NCBI RefSeq assembly: GCF_003426775.1
Contig: NZ_QJUG01000001.1
Span: 1 to 64,000, forward strand
Origin: Allorhizocola rhizosphaerae
GTDB taxonomy: Bacteria; Actinomycetota; Actinomycetes; Mycobacteriales; Micromonosporaceae
Length of the DNA stretch: 64,000 bases
Direction of reading: 5' to 3'
Part shown: positions 17,539-27,771 of the stretch, piece by piece
Layout of the letters: each line of letters opens with the position of its first letter
How positions within the stretch are numbered: the first letter of the stretch is position 1
The notes under the pieces: model-generated
What the model was told of the DNA's origin: nothing
Databases searched by the model: none
The model's input: the letters and a program-made list of their open reading frames with translations, nothing else
Translations under genes and position numbers: made by a program

Positions 17539-17580
17539 AAAAGCGATAGTTTCCGATCAATACGATCGCTAACAGCGATG
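17539..17580. promoter_or_regulatory. LysR operator copy B, between lysR and MFS remnant
   Basis: This is the second copy of the block, with palindrome ATCGCTAACAGCGAT at 17565-17579 and AAAAGCGAT at 17539-17547. It lies 17 bp before the LysR start codon on one side and 32 bp before the start of the deleted MFS gene on the other, the usual place for divergent control with autoregulation. Confidence 0.75.
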
Positions 17581-17597
17581 ATGAGTATGCTCGGCCG

Positions 17598-18494
17598 GTG
17601 ACCGATCTCGAACTGCGGCACCTGGCCGCGATGGCAGCCATCGCCGAGGAGGGCTCGTTCGGCCGCGCGGCCGCCCGCCTCGGCTTCACCCAATCGACCG
17701 TGAGCCAGCAGATCGCCGCGCTGGAGAGATCTGTCGGAGGCCCGGTGTTCGACCGTCCGGGTGGCCCCAGACCGGTGCGGCTCACACCACTAGGCGCCAT
17801 CGTCCTCGAGCAGGGACGCGAACTGCTGGCGAAGGCGGCGGCACTGGCCGAGACGGTGGACCGGTTTCACGCAGGCGACGGCCGGATCGACATCGGCACA
17901 TTCCAGAGCATATCCACGGTCATCCTGCCAGTCGTTGTACGTCGGCTGCGCGACGAGCACCCCGGCAGCGATATCCGGCTGTCCGAGGAAGAGCCGGACG
18001 CGCCACAGATCGGCGACCTCGACCTGCTGTTCTACGACGGTCCCCTCAATGGCGACGTCGAGCACGTCAAGCTACTCGACGATCCGTACCTGCTGGTGGC
18101 CAAGCCCGGCACCTTCTCCGGGAATTCCGTCCCGCTCAAGCAACTCGACGGCGCACCGATGGTGGCCTGGCCGTCGATCTGCGACCAGCGCCGCGTGGAG
18201 GAGGCGCTGACCCGTGGTGGCGCGAATCCGAAGGTCGTCTTCCGCACGGCGGGCAACGAGACGCTGCTGTCCATGGTGCGGGCTGGGATGGGATCCGCAG
18301 TGCTGCCGTGGCTCGCCATCCACGCTGCCGGCGCCGATTCCGACGACCGTTTGCGCATCCATGAGCTGGGGCCGGCGCTCCCCCCGCGCGAAATCTATCT
18401 GCACTGGCGGCTCGGGCGCACCCAATCCCCCCTGGCGGCACGAGCGATCGAGATCGCCATCGAGGTAGCGTCCGACCTGGCCAAGAGGATGTGA
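17598..18494 (+). CDS. LysR-family transcriptional regulator
   Basis: A 298-aa regulator. The GTG start gives VTDLELRHLAAMAAIAEEGS. The N-terminal winged HTH (residues ~5-62) contains SFGRAAARLGFTQSTVSQQI, the recognition helix of LysR proteins; the C-terminal half is a periplasmic-binding-like effector domain (GRIDIGTFQSISTVILP; AGMGSAVLPWLAI). Divergently placed palindromes at 17132 and 17565 are its probable sites. It should sense a small molecule exported or hydrolysed by the EamA exporter and the hydrolase. The effector is unknown. Confidence 0.93.
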   Translation: MTDLELRHLAAMAAIAEEGSFGRAAARLGFTQSTVSQQIAALERSVGGPVFDRPGGPRPVRLTPLGAIVLEQGRELLAKAAALAETVDRFHAGDGRIDIGTFQSISTVILPVVVRRLRDEHPGSDIRLSEEEPDAPQIGDLDLLFYDGPLNGDVEHVKLLDDPYLLVAKPGTFSGNSVPLKQLDGAPMVAWPSICDQRRVEEALTRGGANPKVVFRTAGNETLLSMVRAGMGSAVLPWLAIHAAGADSDDRLRIHELGPALPPREIYLHWRLGRTQSPLAARAIEIAIEVASDLAKRM

Positions 18495-18547
18495 GACTCC
18501 AACACACCGGACGGTCCAACCGACCAGTGGTTGTTTTCCCGGCATCC

Positions 18548-19870
18548 TCACTCGTCGAAGACCGCGATGTGCCGGGCGAAAACCTTGTCATCGCGGGCCG
18601 ACCGGCCCTTGAGCCATTGGACCATTTTCGAGGCGAAAAACCCGCCGGCCGCAAGTCCTGCGGCGGCCAGCGGGTCACCCAGCACCGAGCCTGCCGCGCC
18701 AAGGCCGGAGACTATGGTCAGCTCAGTGGTGTCGAGCATTTTGCACCGCATCCACTTTGACTGGCTGGTCTCGCGATGCGCTTGCCGCTCCGCAAGCCGC
18801 AATTCGTCGCGGATTTCCAGCATCGCCTGCGCACGCGGGTCGAAGAAGTCGGCATAATCACGTTGCGAGACCTGGGAAATACTGTGACGTAACGTCTCGC
18901 GGAAAATCTCGAATTGCCCGTGAGCCCGAATGGAGACGATATCGGCTGCCTCCAGCTTGCCCATCGGCAGGCGAAGCCTGGCGATGTCGTGCAAAATGAG
19001 CAGCTGCTGCGCTTTACGTGCAGCCGCAACGGTTTCCCCGGACAGCGCTGACCTGTGCAGCATCGCCCGAAGCAGTGCCACGTCAGCGGCGTTAGCATAA
19101 AGATCAAAGGCCTGATCGTAGTGGTCGGCCTGAGCCAGACCCGAAACGAGCGGCCCGATGGTCGCGCTGAAACGCTGCGCCCGCAGATCGTGGGAGAACC
19201 ACTCCGCAGGCAAAGCATCATAGGGAAAGGCCAGCGGTCCAAGCGGATCGTCAGCCTCAGCTTCAGGGTAGATCGCGGCGAATTCTTTCCGCCCCGCTTT
19301 TTCCAGCTGGGCCAGCCCGGCCGGACGGCTGTCCTTATTGGGCACCAGCACGACGATGTCGTTTCGCAACAGTGGCTCCAGCTCCTGGCAGAGCCGGAGC
19401 AGCCGGCCCAGCTGCCACGGGTCCCCAAGCCTTTCCGCCTCGACCGGAAGCTCAAACGCGATAGCATCCGAATAGAGCAGATAATGCTTCACCTGATTGA
19501 GGAATTCAGTCAAACTCACTTGGTGCCCACCCGTGTCGCCGCGACCCGGGTTGTTGAAATACCAATGCAGGCAACGGGTTGGTGCGACCGCCTCGTCCCA
19601 CTCATCGTCATACGACGAGTAAGGCCGCGGGCTATACACGTGGTGAACATTATGCTGCCCGGTCACCAGCGGCCGAAGCCGCACACCATCCGGTCGGCCA
19701 GGCGGTGTGAACTGCCCCTCCCACTCAACGAGCGCACCACTGACCCGCTCCTGCAACGCCCGGTCGGCCCGCCATTTCTGTGTCAAAAGATGGCTCGCCG
19801 CTGCGGAAAGATCCTCGTCACCGACGGCATGATGGAGCCGCTCGGACACAGACAGCCGGACCGCACTCAT
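18548..19870 (-). CDS. Unknown 440-aa protein with C-terminal hydrophobic hairpin
   Basis: ATG 19870 (MSAVRLSVSERLHHAVGDED) is preferred over the frame's first start at 19939, whose extra 23 residues are Arg/Gly-rich. The first ~380 residues are soluble and helical, with no family I recognise (YSSYDDEWDEAVAPTRCLHW; HYLLYSDAIAFELPVEAERL). The last ~60 residues hold two short glycine-rich hydrophobic helices (LTIVSGLGAAGSVLGDPLAA then GLAAGGFFASKM) followed by WLKGRSARDDK, suggesting membrane insertion. Convergent with lysR and next to decayed hydrolase genes. Such soluble-domain plus hairpin proteins can be membrane effectors, but nothing here proves that. Confidence 0.75.
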   Translation of the reverse strand: MSAVRLSVSERLHHAVGDEDLSAAASHLLTQKWRADRALQERVSGALVEWEGQFTPPGRPDGVRLRPLVTGQHNVHHVYSPRPYSSYDDEWDEAVAPTRCLHWYFNNPGRGDTGGHQVSLTEFLNQVKHYLLYSDAIAFELPVEAERLGDPWQLGRLLRLCQELEPLLRNDIVVLVPNKDSRPAGLAQLEKAGRKEFAAIYPEAEADDPLGPLAFPYDALPAEWFSHDLRAQRFSATIGPLVSGLAQADHYDQAFDLYANAADVALLRAMLHRSALSGETVAAARKAQQLLILHDIARLRLPMGKLEAADIVSIRAHGQFEIFRETLRHSISQVSQRDYADFFDPRAQAMLEIRDELRLAERQAHRETSQSKWMRCKMLDTTELTIVSGLGAAGSVLGDPLAAAGLAAGGFFASKMVQWLKGRSARDDKVFARHIAVFDE

Positions 19871-20042
19871 CCGCCCATGGTAAACAGCCCCGGCACCCGG
19901 TCTCTGGCGAGCCCGGCGCCCGCCACCCGGGCGGTTCATCCAGCCGGATCACCACCATCCCCGCGGACATGGTGAGAATTTACCAGCGATGGTGAACTCG
20001 GCTCATCCCCGGCGACGCGTTCACCGCTACCGTGACAAGGTG

Positions 20043-20219
20043 TCTATGCAGCAATGGTTCTCGACGCCCAGCTCGGAATCTTCATCCACTACGAGATTTA
20101 CGCGGTCGGCCGGATCGCCGAGTCGTGGGCGTTCTACTCCCGCGACGTGCCGCACGAGCAGTGCATGACACAGCTCAACGGTTTCTCAGCGGCCAACGCT
20201 GACCCGCGAGTGTGGGCTG
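20043..20219 (+). pseudogene. GH29 alpha-L-fucosidase N-terminal fragment
   Basis: The frame reads MVLDAQLGIFIHYEIYAVGR then IAESWAFYSRDVPHEQCMTQ and LNGFSAANADPRVWA, the conserved N-terminal strand-helix block of GH29 fucosidases (usual forms KFGIFIHWG and ESWAFYNG). It stops after ~55 residues, long before the catalytic Asp, and the sequence changes to another family. It is a dead fragment. Confidence 0.65.
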
Positions 20220-20225
20220 CGCTTT

Positions 20226-21912
<1,687 letters not shown>

Positions 21913-22063
21913 TGACCGCCCTACCCGCCCATGCGCAAGGACGTCCTGACCGCGCTGCGCGTGCGGTTCAGCGCCCCGGCGACCTCACCCTACGCCGGTC
22001 AAGTCGGCAAGCCGATGGTCGTCGTTTGCTGACGCACGGGGAGACGTGCTCAGCTCCGACCGG

Positions 22064-23083
22064 CTAGACATCTTCGGCGATGGCGATCGCGAGTTCCCCG
22101 TGGGACCGGTCGATGACGGCCAGCTTTGCCCGGAGCTCGGCAAGCCACGCCGGTTCGTCCTCACCGGGAACGCCGAGCGCTTGGTCAATGCGCACGAGGG
22201 CACAGACGGCATGCACACCGGTGAACAGTCGCAGACTCGCCAAATCGGCATCATCGAGCGGCCGCACGATGCGGTACCCGGCGACGAAGGCGGCGAACAG
22301 TCCCTGCCGCTCGACGAGCGGGTGGCCGACCGGGTCAGTCAGGACACGCACGGCGTAGGCGATGTCCGCCGCATACCAGCAGACCGCGGCCTCGTCGAAG
22401 TCGAAGGCCGTGACGCGTTCGCCTTCCCACGCCAGGTTGTCCAGCTCGAAGTCGCCGTGGATCACCCCGAATCGGGAGTGGTCACGAGCCAGGGCGGCAA
22501 GCCGGCTGCCTAGGCGAGCAGCGGCTTTCACCAGCGCCGGGTCATCGCCGAACCGCTCGGGAACTTGCACCAGCTGACCGAACGCCACGGGCAGACCGGC
22601 GTCGATCCCGGCCGCCGCCTGGTGGACCGCCGCGAGTGCCTGGCCCCACGCCCATGCGCGGCTTTCAATGAGATCGTCGACGTCCAGCATCGTGCCTGCG
22701 GCGGCCTCCACCACCATCGCGTGCATCGGCCCAAGTGCTGTCGGCACCGTCACGGTCAGGGCCCCAGACGCGGCTGGAACGGGGCGTACCACCGCAGAGC
22801 CGCTCGCCGCGAGCTGAGCCATGAGGCCGGCCACCGGCTCGACCGCTGCGGCGCCCCGATAGACGTCGGGCACGAACCGCAGATACCGCTTCCCTCGCGG
22901 ATCGGGAAGAACGAAAACGTGTGAGGCACTGGAACGCCACCACTTCGCCGTCCCGGCCTCAGATGCGTGCGGCGTCCAGCAGGCGCCTGCGCGCCGGCAT
23001 ACAGGCCGAGCAACGCCGGCACGGCGAGAAATGGGGCCGCGGCGTGTTGTCGCTTGAGGCGGCGAAGTCAAGCGGGTACTCAC
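22064..23083 (-). CDS. Phosphotransferase of the APH/choline kinase-like family
   Basis: A 339-aa frame; the true start is uncertain because the first ~45 codons are Arg-rich and atypical. From SHVFVLPDPRGKRYLRFVPD onward it follows the aminoglycoside phosphotransferase fold: hinge region VEAAAGTMLDVDDL, catalytic loop FGVIHGDFELDNLAW and metal-binding VTAFDFDEA. It would transfer phosphate from ATP to a small hydroxyl or amine compound in the cytoplasm. It is more like the HGDFELDN branch found beside sugar or cell-wall genes than a known resistance enzyme. It is convergent with the GH2 remnant and isolated. Confidence 0.8.
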   Translation of the reverse strand: MSTRLTSPPQATTRRGPISRRAGVARPVCRRAGACWTPHASEAGTAKWWRSSASHVFVLPDPRGKRYLRFVPDVYRGAAAVEPVAGLMAQLAASGSAVVRPVPAASGALTVTVPTALGPMHAMVVEAAAGTMLDVDDLIESRAWAWGQALAAVHQAAAGIDAGLPVAFGQLVQVPERFGDDPALVKAAARLGSRLAALARDHSRFGVIHGDFELDNLAWEGERVTAFDFDEAAVCWYAADIAYAVRVLTDPVGHPLVERQGLFAAFVAGYRIVRPLDDADLASLRLFTGVHAVCALVRIDQALGVPGEDEPAWLAELRAKLAVIDRSHGELAIAIAEDV

Positions 23084-23161
23084 TCATCGACAATCACTCT
23101 GGACTGGTGGTCGCCAAGCTTTCGCGTGGCGAAGAATCGAGGCGACGAAAGGGGAATCAGC

Positions 23162-23671
23162 ATGGTCAGAAAGGCTCTGCTCGCTTCCATCGCCGCGTTG
23201 GGACTGCTGCTCGTCGGGGCGCCGCCCGCGCAGGCCAGTCTGGCATCGCTCGTCTGCACCCTGCACATGACGTTGAACGTCTCTCCCGGGGTCCAGCTGG
23301 TCGAGGAGTTCGTGCAATCGTCTTCTCTGGATGAGAGCTTGCTCGCCGCCTGCGTGGGCGAGGTCGACGGCAGGGCGGTCGATCCCGCCGCCGGCGAGGT
23401 CATCTCCTTCAACGCAAACTCCGATGAACCTGTCAGCTGTGCCTCCGCTCCCTTCACCGGCGACGGTGCGGTGCGGCTGCGCCTGTTCGACCTCGACGGT
23501 GACCCGTTGACCGTCGAGGCTTCCTTCAGCATCCTCGTGGTCACACCGACGGCCGTATTCGTCGGCGAACTGGACGGTGAAGGCAGCTTCAAACCAATGG
23601 AGGGTGACTGTGTCCTCGACCCGATCACCAAGGTGGTCCTGCGGATCGACGGCGCATCCATCGAGGTGTAG
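23162..23671 (+). CDS. Small secreted protein of unknown function
   Basis: A 169-aa precursor. ATG 23162 follows AAAGGGGA and starts a clear signal peptide (MVRKALLASIAALGLLLVGA, cleavage near PAQASLA). The mature ~140 residues are acidic and beta-rich, with four cysteines in two likely disulfides (SLVCTLH, LAACVGE, VSCASAP, GDCVLDP). The four-cysteine beta-sandwich pattern recurs in small secreted actinomycete proteins without known role. It is followed at once by a strong hairpin terminator (23676-23710). Monocistronic. Confidence 0.8.
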   Translation: MVRKALLASIAALGLLLVGAPPAQASLASLVCTLHMTLNVSPGVQLVEEFVQSSSLDESLLAACVGEVDGRAVDPAAGEVISFNANSDEPVSCASAPFTGDGAVRLRLFDLDGDPLTVEASFSILVVTPTAVFVGELDGEGSFKPMEGDCVLDPITKVVLRIDGASIEV

Positions 23672-23675
23672 CGCA

Positions 23676-23710
23676 GCCACGGGCCGCGGCTTAGGGCGGC
23701 GGCCCGTGGC
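23676..23710 (+). terminator. Hairpin terminator
   Basis: Perfect 12-bp stem GCCACGGGCCGC / GCGGCCCGTGGC with an 11-nt loop, starting 4 bp after the stop of the secreted protein gene. There is no T-tract, as is common in actinomycetes. Confidence 0.8.
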
Positions 23711-23971
23711 GGCTGGCTTGAGTTGGGGCGGTTGCGGCGGCAGGCGAGCAGCGAGCCGGCGCTCCAATTAGATCGGCCGCGCCCCGGCAAACCGATGCGG
23801 TGGCTGAGAAACGTTGACCTGCAACGTGTTACTGCAACCTCGCGGCGCGAGACCAGATTCGCTCCTTGAATGGCACAGACGCCGGCTGACTGTCAAACAT
23901 AAATCTTGCTATCGCGGGTACGGGCAAACGGTTGACCCCGCGACTCGAGATCTATGTGAAGGAGAGTCGAG

Positions 23972-25468
23972 ATGAGACCGCCGATATCTCTCGCGCGCAA
24001 CGTTTCCAGGGCTTTGGCCGTGGTCTGCATGATGGGGTTGCTTGCGGCCCCGGTTGGTGCGAACTCAGCGGGCAGGCTGGCGTTCGACTTCGACACCGGC
24101 AACGCGATCCGGGAGGTGGCGATCCCGGCACAGCACGACCTGTTCCTGACCACCGTCTCGGCAAGCGATGTCTCGCTCGTCTTACGACACACGGTCATGT
24201 TGAACAACGCATGGTTCGACGCGACCGCGCCATACCACCCGACGGCCGTCGGCGTGGCCTCACGGCTCGGCCGCAGGCCGCCGGAAGAACGCGTCACCCA
24301 CCGGCAACGCAACATCGCCATCCTGTACGCCACCTACCGGCTGCTCAACAGCCAGCTGCCCCAATTCAGGCAGCAATGGCGCGAGATGCTGCTGTCGGTC
24401 GGGTTGAACCCCGACGACAACAGCCAAGACCTCACCACCCCGGTCGGCATCGGCAACAGGGCCGGCAACGCGGTGGTGGCCAGCAGGTTGCACGACGGCA
24501 TGAACCAGCTCGGCGATGAGGGCGGGCGCAAATACAACCGCCAGCCTTACGCCGACTACCTCGGATACGTGCCGGTCAACACCGCCGACACCATCCGGGA
24601 CCCGGCCCGCTGGCAGCCCAACGTGGTGACCACCGGCAACGGGATCTTCAGGGTGCAGGAGTTCGTGACCCCGCAGTGGAGCGTCACCCGGCCATACTCC
24701 TACCGCAGCCCGGCCGAGTTCACCGTGCCGCCACCGGCCAACAGCGACCCCGCAACCAACCCCGGCGGATACCGGCGGCAGACCGACGAAGTCCTGGCCA
24801 TCTCCGCGGGCCTCAACGACCAGCGCAAGATTTTGGCCGAACACTTCGACGACAAGTTCCGGTCCCTGCCCACCACCGTCACGCATCTGGCCGACACCCG
24901 CGGATACAGCCTCGACCAGTTCATCGCGCACAACTTCCTGGTCAATATGGCCTCCTTCGACGCCGGCATCGCGACATGGCACTTCAAACGGCGCTATGAC
25001 GCGGTCAGACCGTTCACCGCGATCCGATACCTCTACGGCAACCGGGCTGTCACCGCCTGGGGCGGGCCGGGTCGGGGTACCGTCAATGACATCAAAGGTT
25101 CGGAATGGCGCAGCTACATGAACACCGCGGACCATCCCGAATACCCGTCGGCGTCCGCAACGATCTGCGCCGCACACGCCCAAGCGAGCCGGCGCATCAC
25201 CGGCACCGACCAGCTCGGCCAAACGGTCACGGTCGCCCGTGGCACCTCGGTCATCGAGCCGGGCATCACCCCTGCCGCAGACCTCACCCTGGGACCGTGG
25301 CACACCTGGACCCAGTGGTCGCAGGAGTGCGGGCAGGCCCGCCTGTTCGGCGGTGTCCACTTCCGCGACGCCGTCACCGCAGCGCAGACCCTCGGGACCG
25401 GTGTCGGCGACCGGGCGCACGCGTTCGTCGTGGCGCATCTGGAAGGCAGAGCCGGACCACCCTCCTAA
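23972..25468 (+). CDS. Secreted vanadium-haloperoxidase/phosphatase-like protein
   Basis: A 498-aa precursor with a signal peptide (RALAVVCMMGLLAAPVGANS). It matches bacterial vanadium-dependent haloperoxidase-like proteins: N-terminal helical part with LNNAWFDATAPYHPTAVG, then the three anion-binding motifs near 339-347 (KRRYDAVRP), 388-396 (HPEYPSASA) and 457-467 (RLFGGVHFRDA). The canonical second motif is PSGH; here it is PSAS, so the acid-base His is absent and haloperoxidase activity is doubtful, though the last-motif His463 and the Arg residues that hold vanadate or phosphate remain. The Leu70-region codon is TTA. It stands alone, ~300 bp from its upstream neighbour. Confidence 0.85.
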   Translation: MRPPISLARNVSRALAVVCMMGLLAAPVGANSAGRLAFDFDTGNAIREVAIPAQHDLFLTTVSASDVSLVLRHTVMLNNAWFDATAPYHPTAVGVASRLGRRPPEERVTHRQRNIAILYATYRLLNSQLPQFRQQWREMLLSVGLNPDDNSQDLTTPVGIGNRAGNAVVASRLHDGMNQLGDEGGRKYNRQPYADYLGYVPVNTADTIRDPARWQPNVVTTGNGIFRVQEFVTPQWSVTRPYSYRSPAEFTVPPPANSDPATNPGGYRRQTDEVLAISAGLNDQRKILAEHFDDKFRSLPTTVTHLADTRGYSLDQFIAHNFLVNMASFDAGIATWHFKRRYDAVRPFTAIRYLYGNRAVTAWGGPGRGTVNDIKGSEWRSYMNTADHPEYPSASATICAAHAQASRRITGTDQLGQTVTVARGTSVIEPGITPAADLTLGPWHTWTQWSQECGQARLFGGVHFRDAVTAAQTLGTGVGDRAHAFVVAHLEGRAGPPS

Positions 25469-25709
25469 TATCAGCGTTGCAGCGCGTGAAACCGGATCGT
25501 GTGACCGCTGGCAGGCTCGCCTTGGCTCGGTCAGCCAGCCGGTGCGCGTTCCACAATGGACGCTGCCGCCGGCGCCACTCACCAAATGACCTTGGAGCGT
25601 CAACGGATGGTCGATACGAACATCACCCATCTGGTACCCGGCAGAGCCGCCCGCATCGCGGTTCGAGGTCTGGCGGGGGATGTCGGTGGTCGCTTCTATG
25701 CTGGCGGCC

Positions 25710-26360
25710 ATGTCAAACAACAGTTATCTGTTCGTCAGTGACTACGACGGCATCTGCCCCGACTTTGTCGGCGGCATCCCCGACCTCGGCCAGACGGTGC
25801 TCGCCGAAGACAGGTCCTGCGTGCCGTTGCTGTGGCTGGCCATGTTCCGGCCACCGGACCTGGTGACCGCGACCTTTCAGCCCGCCGATCCCGAGGACGA
25901 CGACGAGGACGAGGTGAAGGTCATCGCACCGCTGGCACCGAAGGACCGGGCGCTTGCACAGTTGCAGGCCGCGCTTGACGTGCTCGACCGCATCTTCGCC
26001 CAGGAGGGTTCCCTGCGAGAGCACGCCGCGCTGCTGCGAGCCGGGGTCGAGAGCATGCCCGGCAAATTCGTCACCATCAACCCATACGAGATCGCGGTGC
26101 TCGGCGGTGAGCAGGAGTTCTACGACACCCAGCGCGACGCGCTCGCCAGTCTCGACGAGCCCGGTGACCTCATCGTCGCGCGGCAGCGGCTGGCCGACCT
26201 TACCGCGCTCCGCCTTGGACGACCGTTCCCCGCGGCCCGGCTGGCGCTGGACGACCTCGATGCGCCCGAGGACGACTGGTGGAACCATTCCCGGCTGCTG
26301 GGCAATTCTTTCGAACGTCCCGTGCCGTGGGAGCCCACCTGGGTCCACAACCCGGCTTAG
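25710..26360 (+). CDS. Unknown soluble 216-aa protein
   Basis: ATG 25710 (MSNNSYLFVSDYDGICPDF) is preferred; a start at 25680 adds ten residues. The protein is acidic, with an Asp/Glu run (PEDDDEDEVKVIAP) near residue 60 and a tryptophan-rich C-terminus (EDDWWNHSRLLGNS, PWEPTWVHN). No signal peptide or helix for membrane insertion is present and I do not recognise a family. It lies between a secreted haloperoxidase-like gene and a leftward secreted protein. The upstream 240 bp hold no other gene. Confidence 0.7.
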   Translation: MSNNSYLFVSDYDGICPDFVGGIPDLGQTVLAEDRSCVPLLWLAMFRPPDLVTATFQPADPEDDDEDEVKVIAPLAPKDRALAQLQAALDVLDRIFAQEGSLREHAALLRAGVESMPGKFVTINPYEIAVLGGEQEFYDTQRDALASLDEPGDLIVARQRLADLTALRLGRPFPAARLALDDLDAPEDDWWNHSRLLGNSFERPVPWEPTWVHNPA

Positions 26361-26664
26361 CCACCCCACCCAGCCCGGCCTCATTGCCGGCGCGGCCCCG
26401 CCTTAGCGGCATACTCCGGCCTCACGGGTGTCCACCCGCGGCCGCGGGTGCGGCGGCCCACGTCCGCCGCCGCCCCGCGCATGCCTGAAAGCGCTGCACC
26501 ACAACCGGATCGCCGCCGTCGCGGTGCCCTCAAGCCCGCGCCTCCGCCGCGGGTGCGCACAAGCCCGCGTCGTTGAACGCTCTCCTCCACGATGTCGGGT
26601 TCCAGCCGCAGCGTTCAAGCCGAGCGGACCGGCGCTGATCCCGGCTTGAGGGAGTCGGTCGCTG
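26361..26664 (+). other. Intergenic region, convergent gene ends
   Basis: This 304-bp, very GC-rich stretch lies between two convergent genes. It contains the palindromic run CCCGCGGCCGCGGG near 26436, which could act as a bidirectional terminator. No gene was found. Confidence 0.35.
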
Positions 26665-27318
26665 TCAGTTGATGAATACCAGTTTCTCGGGCCCGGTCAG
26701 GTGCGCGACTCCGGCGCCGGCGCAGGCGATGGGATCCAACTGCGGCTGGATCGCCGTGTGAATCGCGTTGGCTCCTTGGTTGAGCCCGTGGGTCACCGTT
26801 CCGTACGAGGCCACCAAGGTCGTGCCATTGCCGAGTCTGTCCACTGTGCTGTGCGAGAAGCCGATGGTGCTGGACGCCCCGGTGTTCCACCGATAGGTGT
26901 TAGTCGCGGGGTGCGGCGGCAGGTCCAGCGCGGTGCAGCTCCTGACCCCGGTGAAGATTCCCGACGCGTCTCCCCTGGTGACACCGCCGGCAAGGCAGTA
27001 GTCCAAGTCGTTGTGGTAGGTCACCGTGGTCTGCGTGGGCGTATTGGTCAGTGGAGGATCATAGGTGACGGTGAAATATCCCTCGCAGTACAACAACGCG
27101 ATCGCGGGGACAGCGTTGTTGAGCGCAGGGTTGTGCACCGCCGGGCAGGCCCGCAGCCTCGCCTGGGTGGTGGCGTTGGCCGGGATGGCCCGATATTGGG
27201 CGGCCCGGGTTTCTTGGCACACCGGGTCGCCCCCAGCGGCCAAGGCGGCGGTGGGCACGGTGAGAACGCCAGCGACGACCATGACAACGGTGAGAAGACT
27301 TGCGGGGATTCGACGCAT
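26665..27318 (-). CDS. Secreted protein of unknown function
   Basis: A 217-aa precursor starting MRRIPASLLTVVMVVAGVLT with a signal peptide ending near AALAAGGDP. The mature domain has six cysteines (VCQETRAAQ, RACPAVHN, LLYCEGYF, LDYCLAGG, RSCTALDL, IACAGAG) and a beta-rich pattern (YNTYRWNTGASS-like, GNGTTLVASYGTVTHG), as in disulfide-stabilised exported proteins. I do not recognise the family. It is leftward, monocistronic, with its promoter in 27319-27400. Confidence 0.8.
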   Translation of the reverse strand: MRRIPASLLTVVMVVAGVLTVPTAALAAGGDPVCQETRAAQYRAIPANATTQARLRACPAVHNPALNNAVPAIALLYCEGYFTVTYDPPLTNTPTQTTVTYHNDLDYCLAGGVTRGDASGIFTGVRSCTALDLPPHPATNTYRWNTGASSTIGFSHSTVDRLGNGTTLVASYGTVTHGLNQGANAIHTAIQPQLDPIACAGAGVAHLTGPEKLVFIN

Positions 27319-27404
27319 CAGACAAACCTCCGTGTGGCTGGACGATTACCCACGCCACCATCCGCCGGCCGACACCGATCAGCAAATTGCCGCAGCAGTT
27401 CTGA

Positions 27405-27575
27405 TACCGGCTCTGAACTGCGCCGACGACGGTTCGGCACCGTTTGCCGTCGCCCGTCCGGGTGGTTCGGGTGCGGCACGGATCCTGCTCGCTGCACGGT
27501 GCGTTGCGGGCCGGCACCGGCAATCGGCGCTTGGCTCCAGGACTGTCCGTCGTCATAGGACACTTCGTCCCGCAC
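27405..27575 (-). pseudogene. Possible remnant of a secreted peptidase C-terminus
   Basis: Leftward from about 27575 the frame reads RDEVSYDDGQSWSQAPIAGA and then, one frame over, RTRTTRTGDGKRCRTVVGAV followed by QSRYQ. The pair resembles the SYDDG-x-W and LRTxAxDxxGNxxxQTVxxAY strands that close many secreted S8 peptidases. The similarity is short and needs a frameshift, so the call is weak. The rest of 27319-27771 shows no gene. Confidence 0.3.
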
Positions 27576-27771
27576 GTCGCACAGGTCGCCGACTCGTCGA
27601 GGCAGACGCATGCTCATCTTCTTTCACACTCGGAGACTTATAGACGAGTGCGGCCAAGCCGTTGGCCCGGCTGCACTCTGCAGGCGACTGATTCGGTTGA
27701 ACTCAAACAGGACTCACCGGCCAGTTGCTTGGCATGCAACCGGCTCGGCTCCAATCACGAGGGAATCGCGT

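Noticed and set aside
21913-22063. Short + frame reading MRKDVLTALRVRFSAPATSP
   Set aside because: Only ~33 codons, no family recognised; kept out as a gene although it may belong to another remnant.
26430-26480. GC-only repeats suggesting a CRISPR or satellite array
   Set aside because: No regular repeat-spacer unit; simple GC-rich sequence with one short palindrome.
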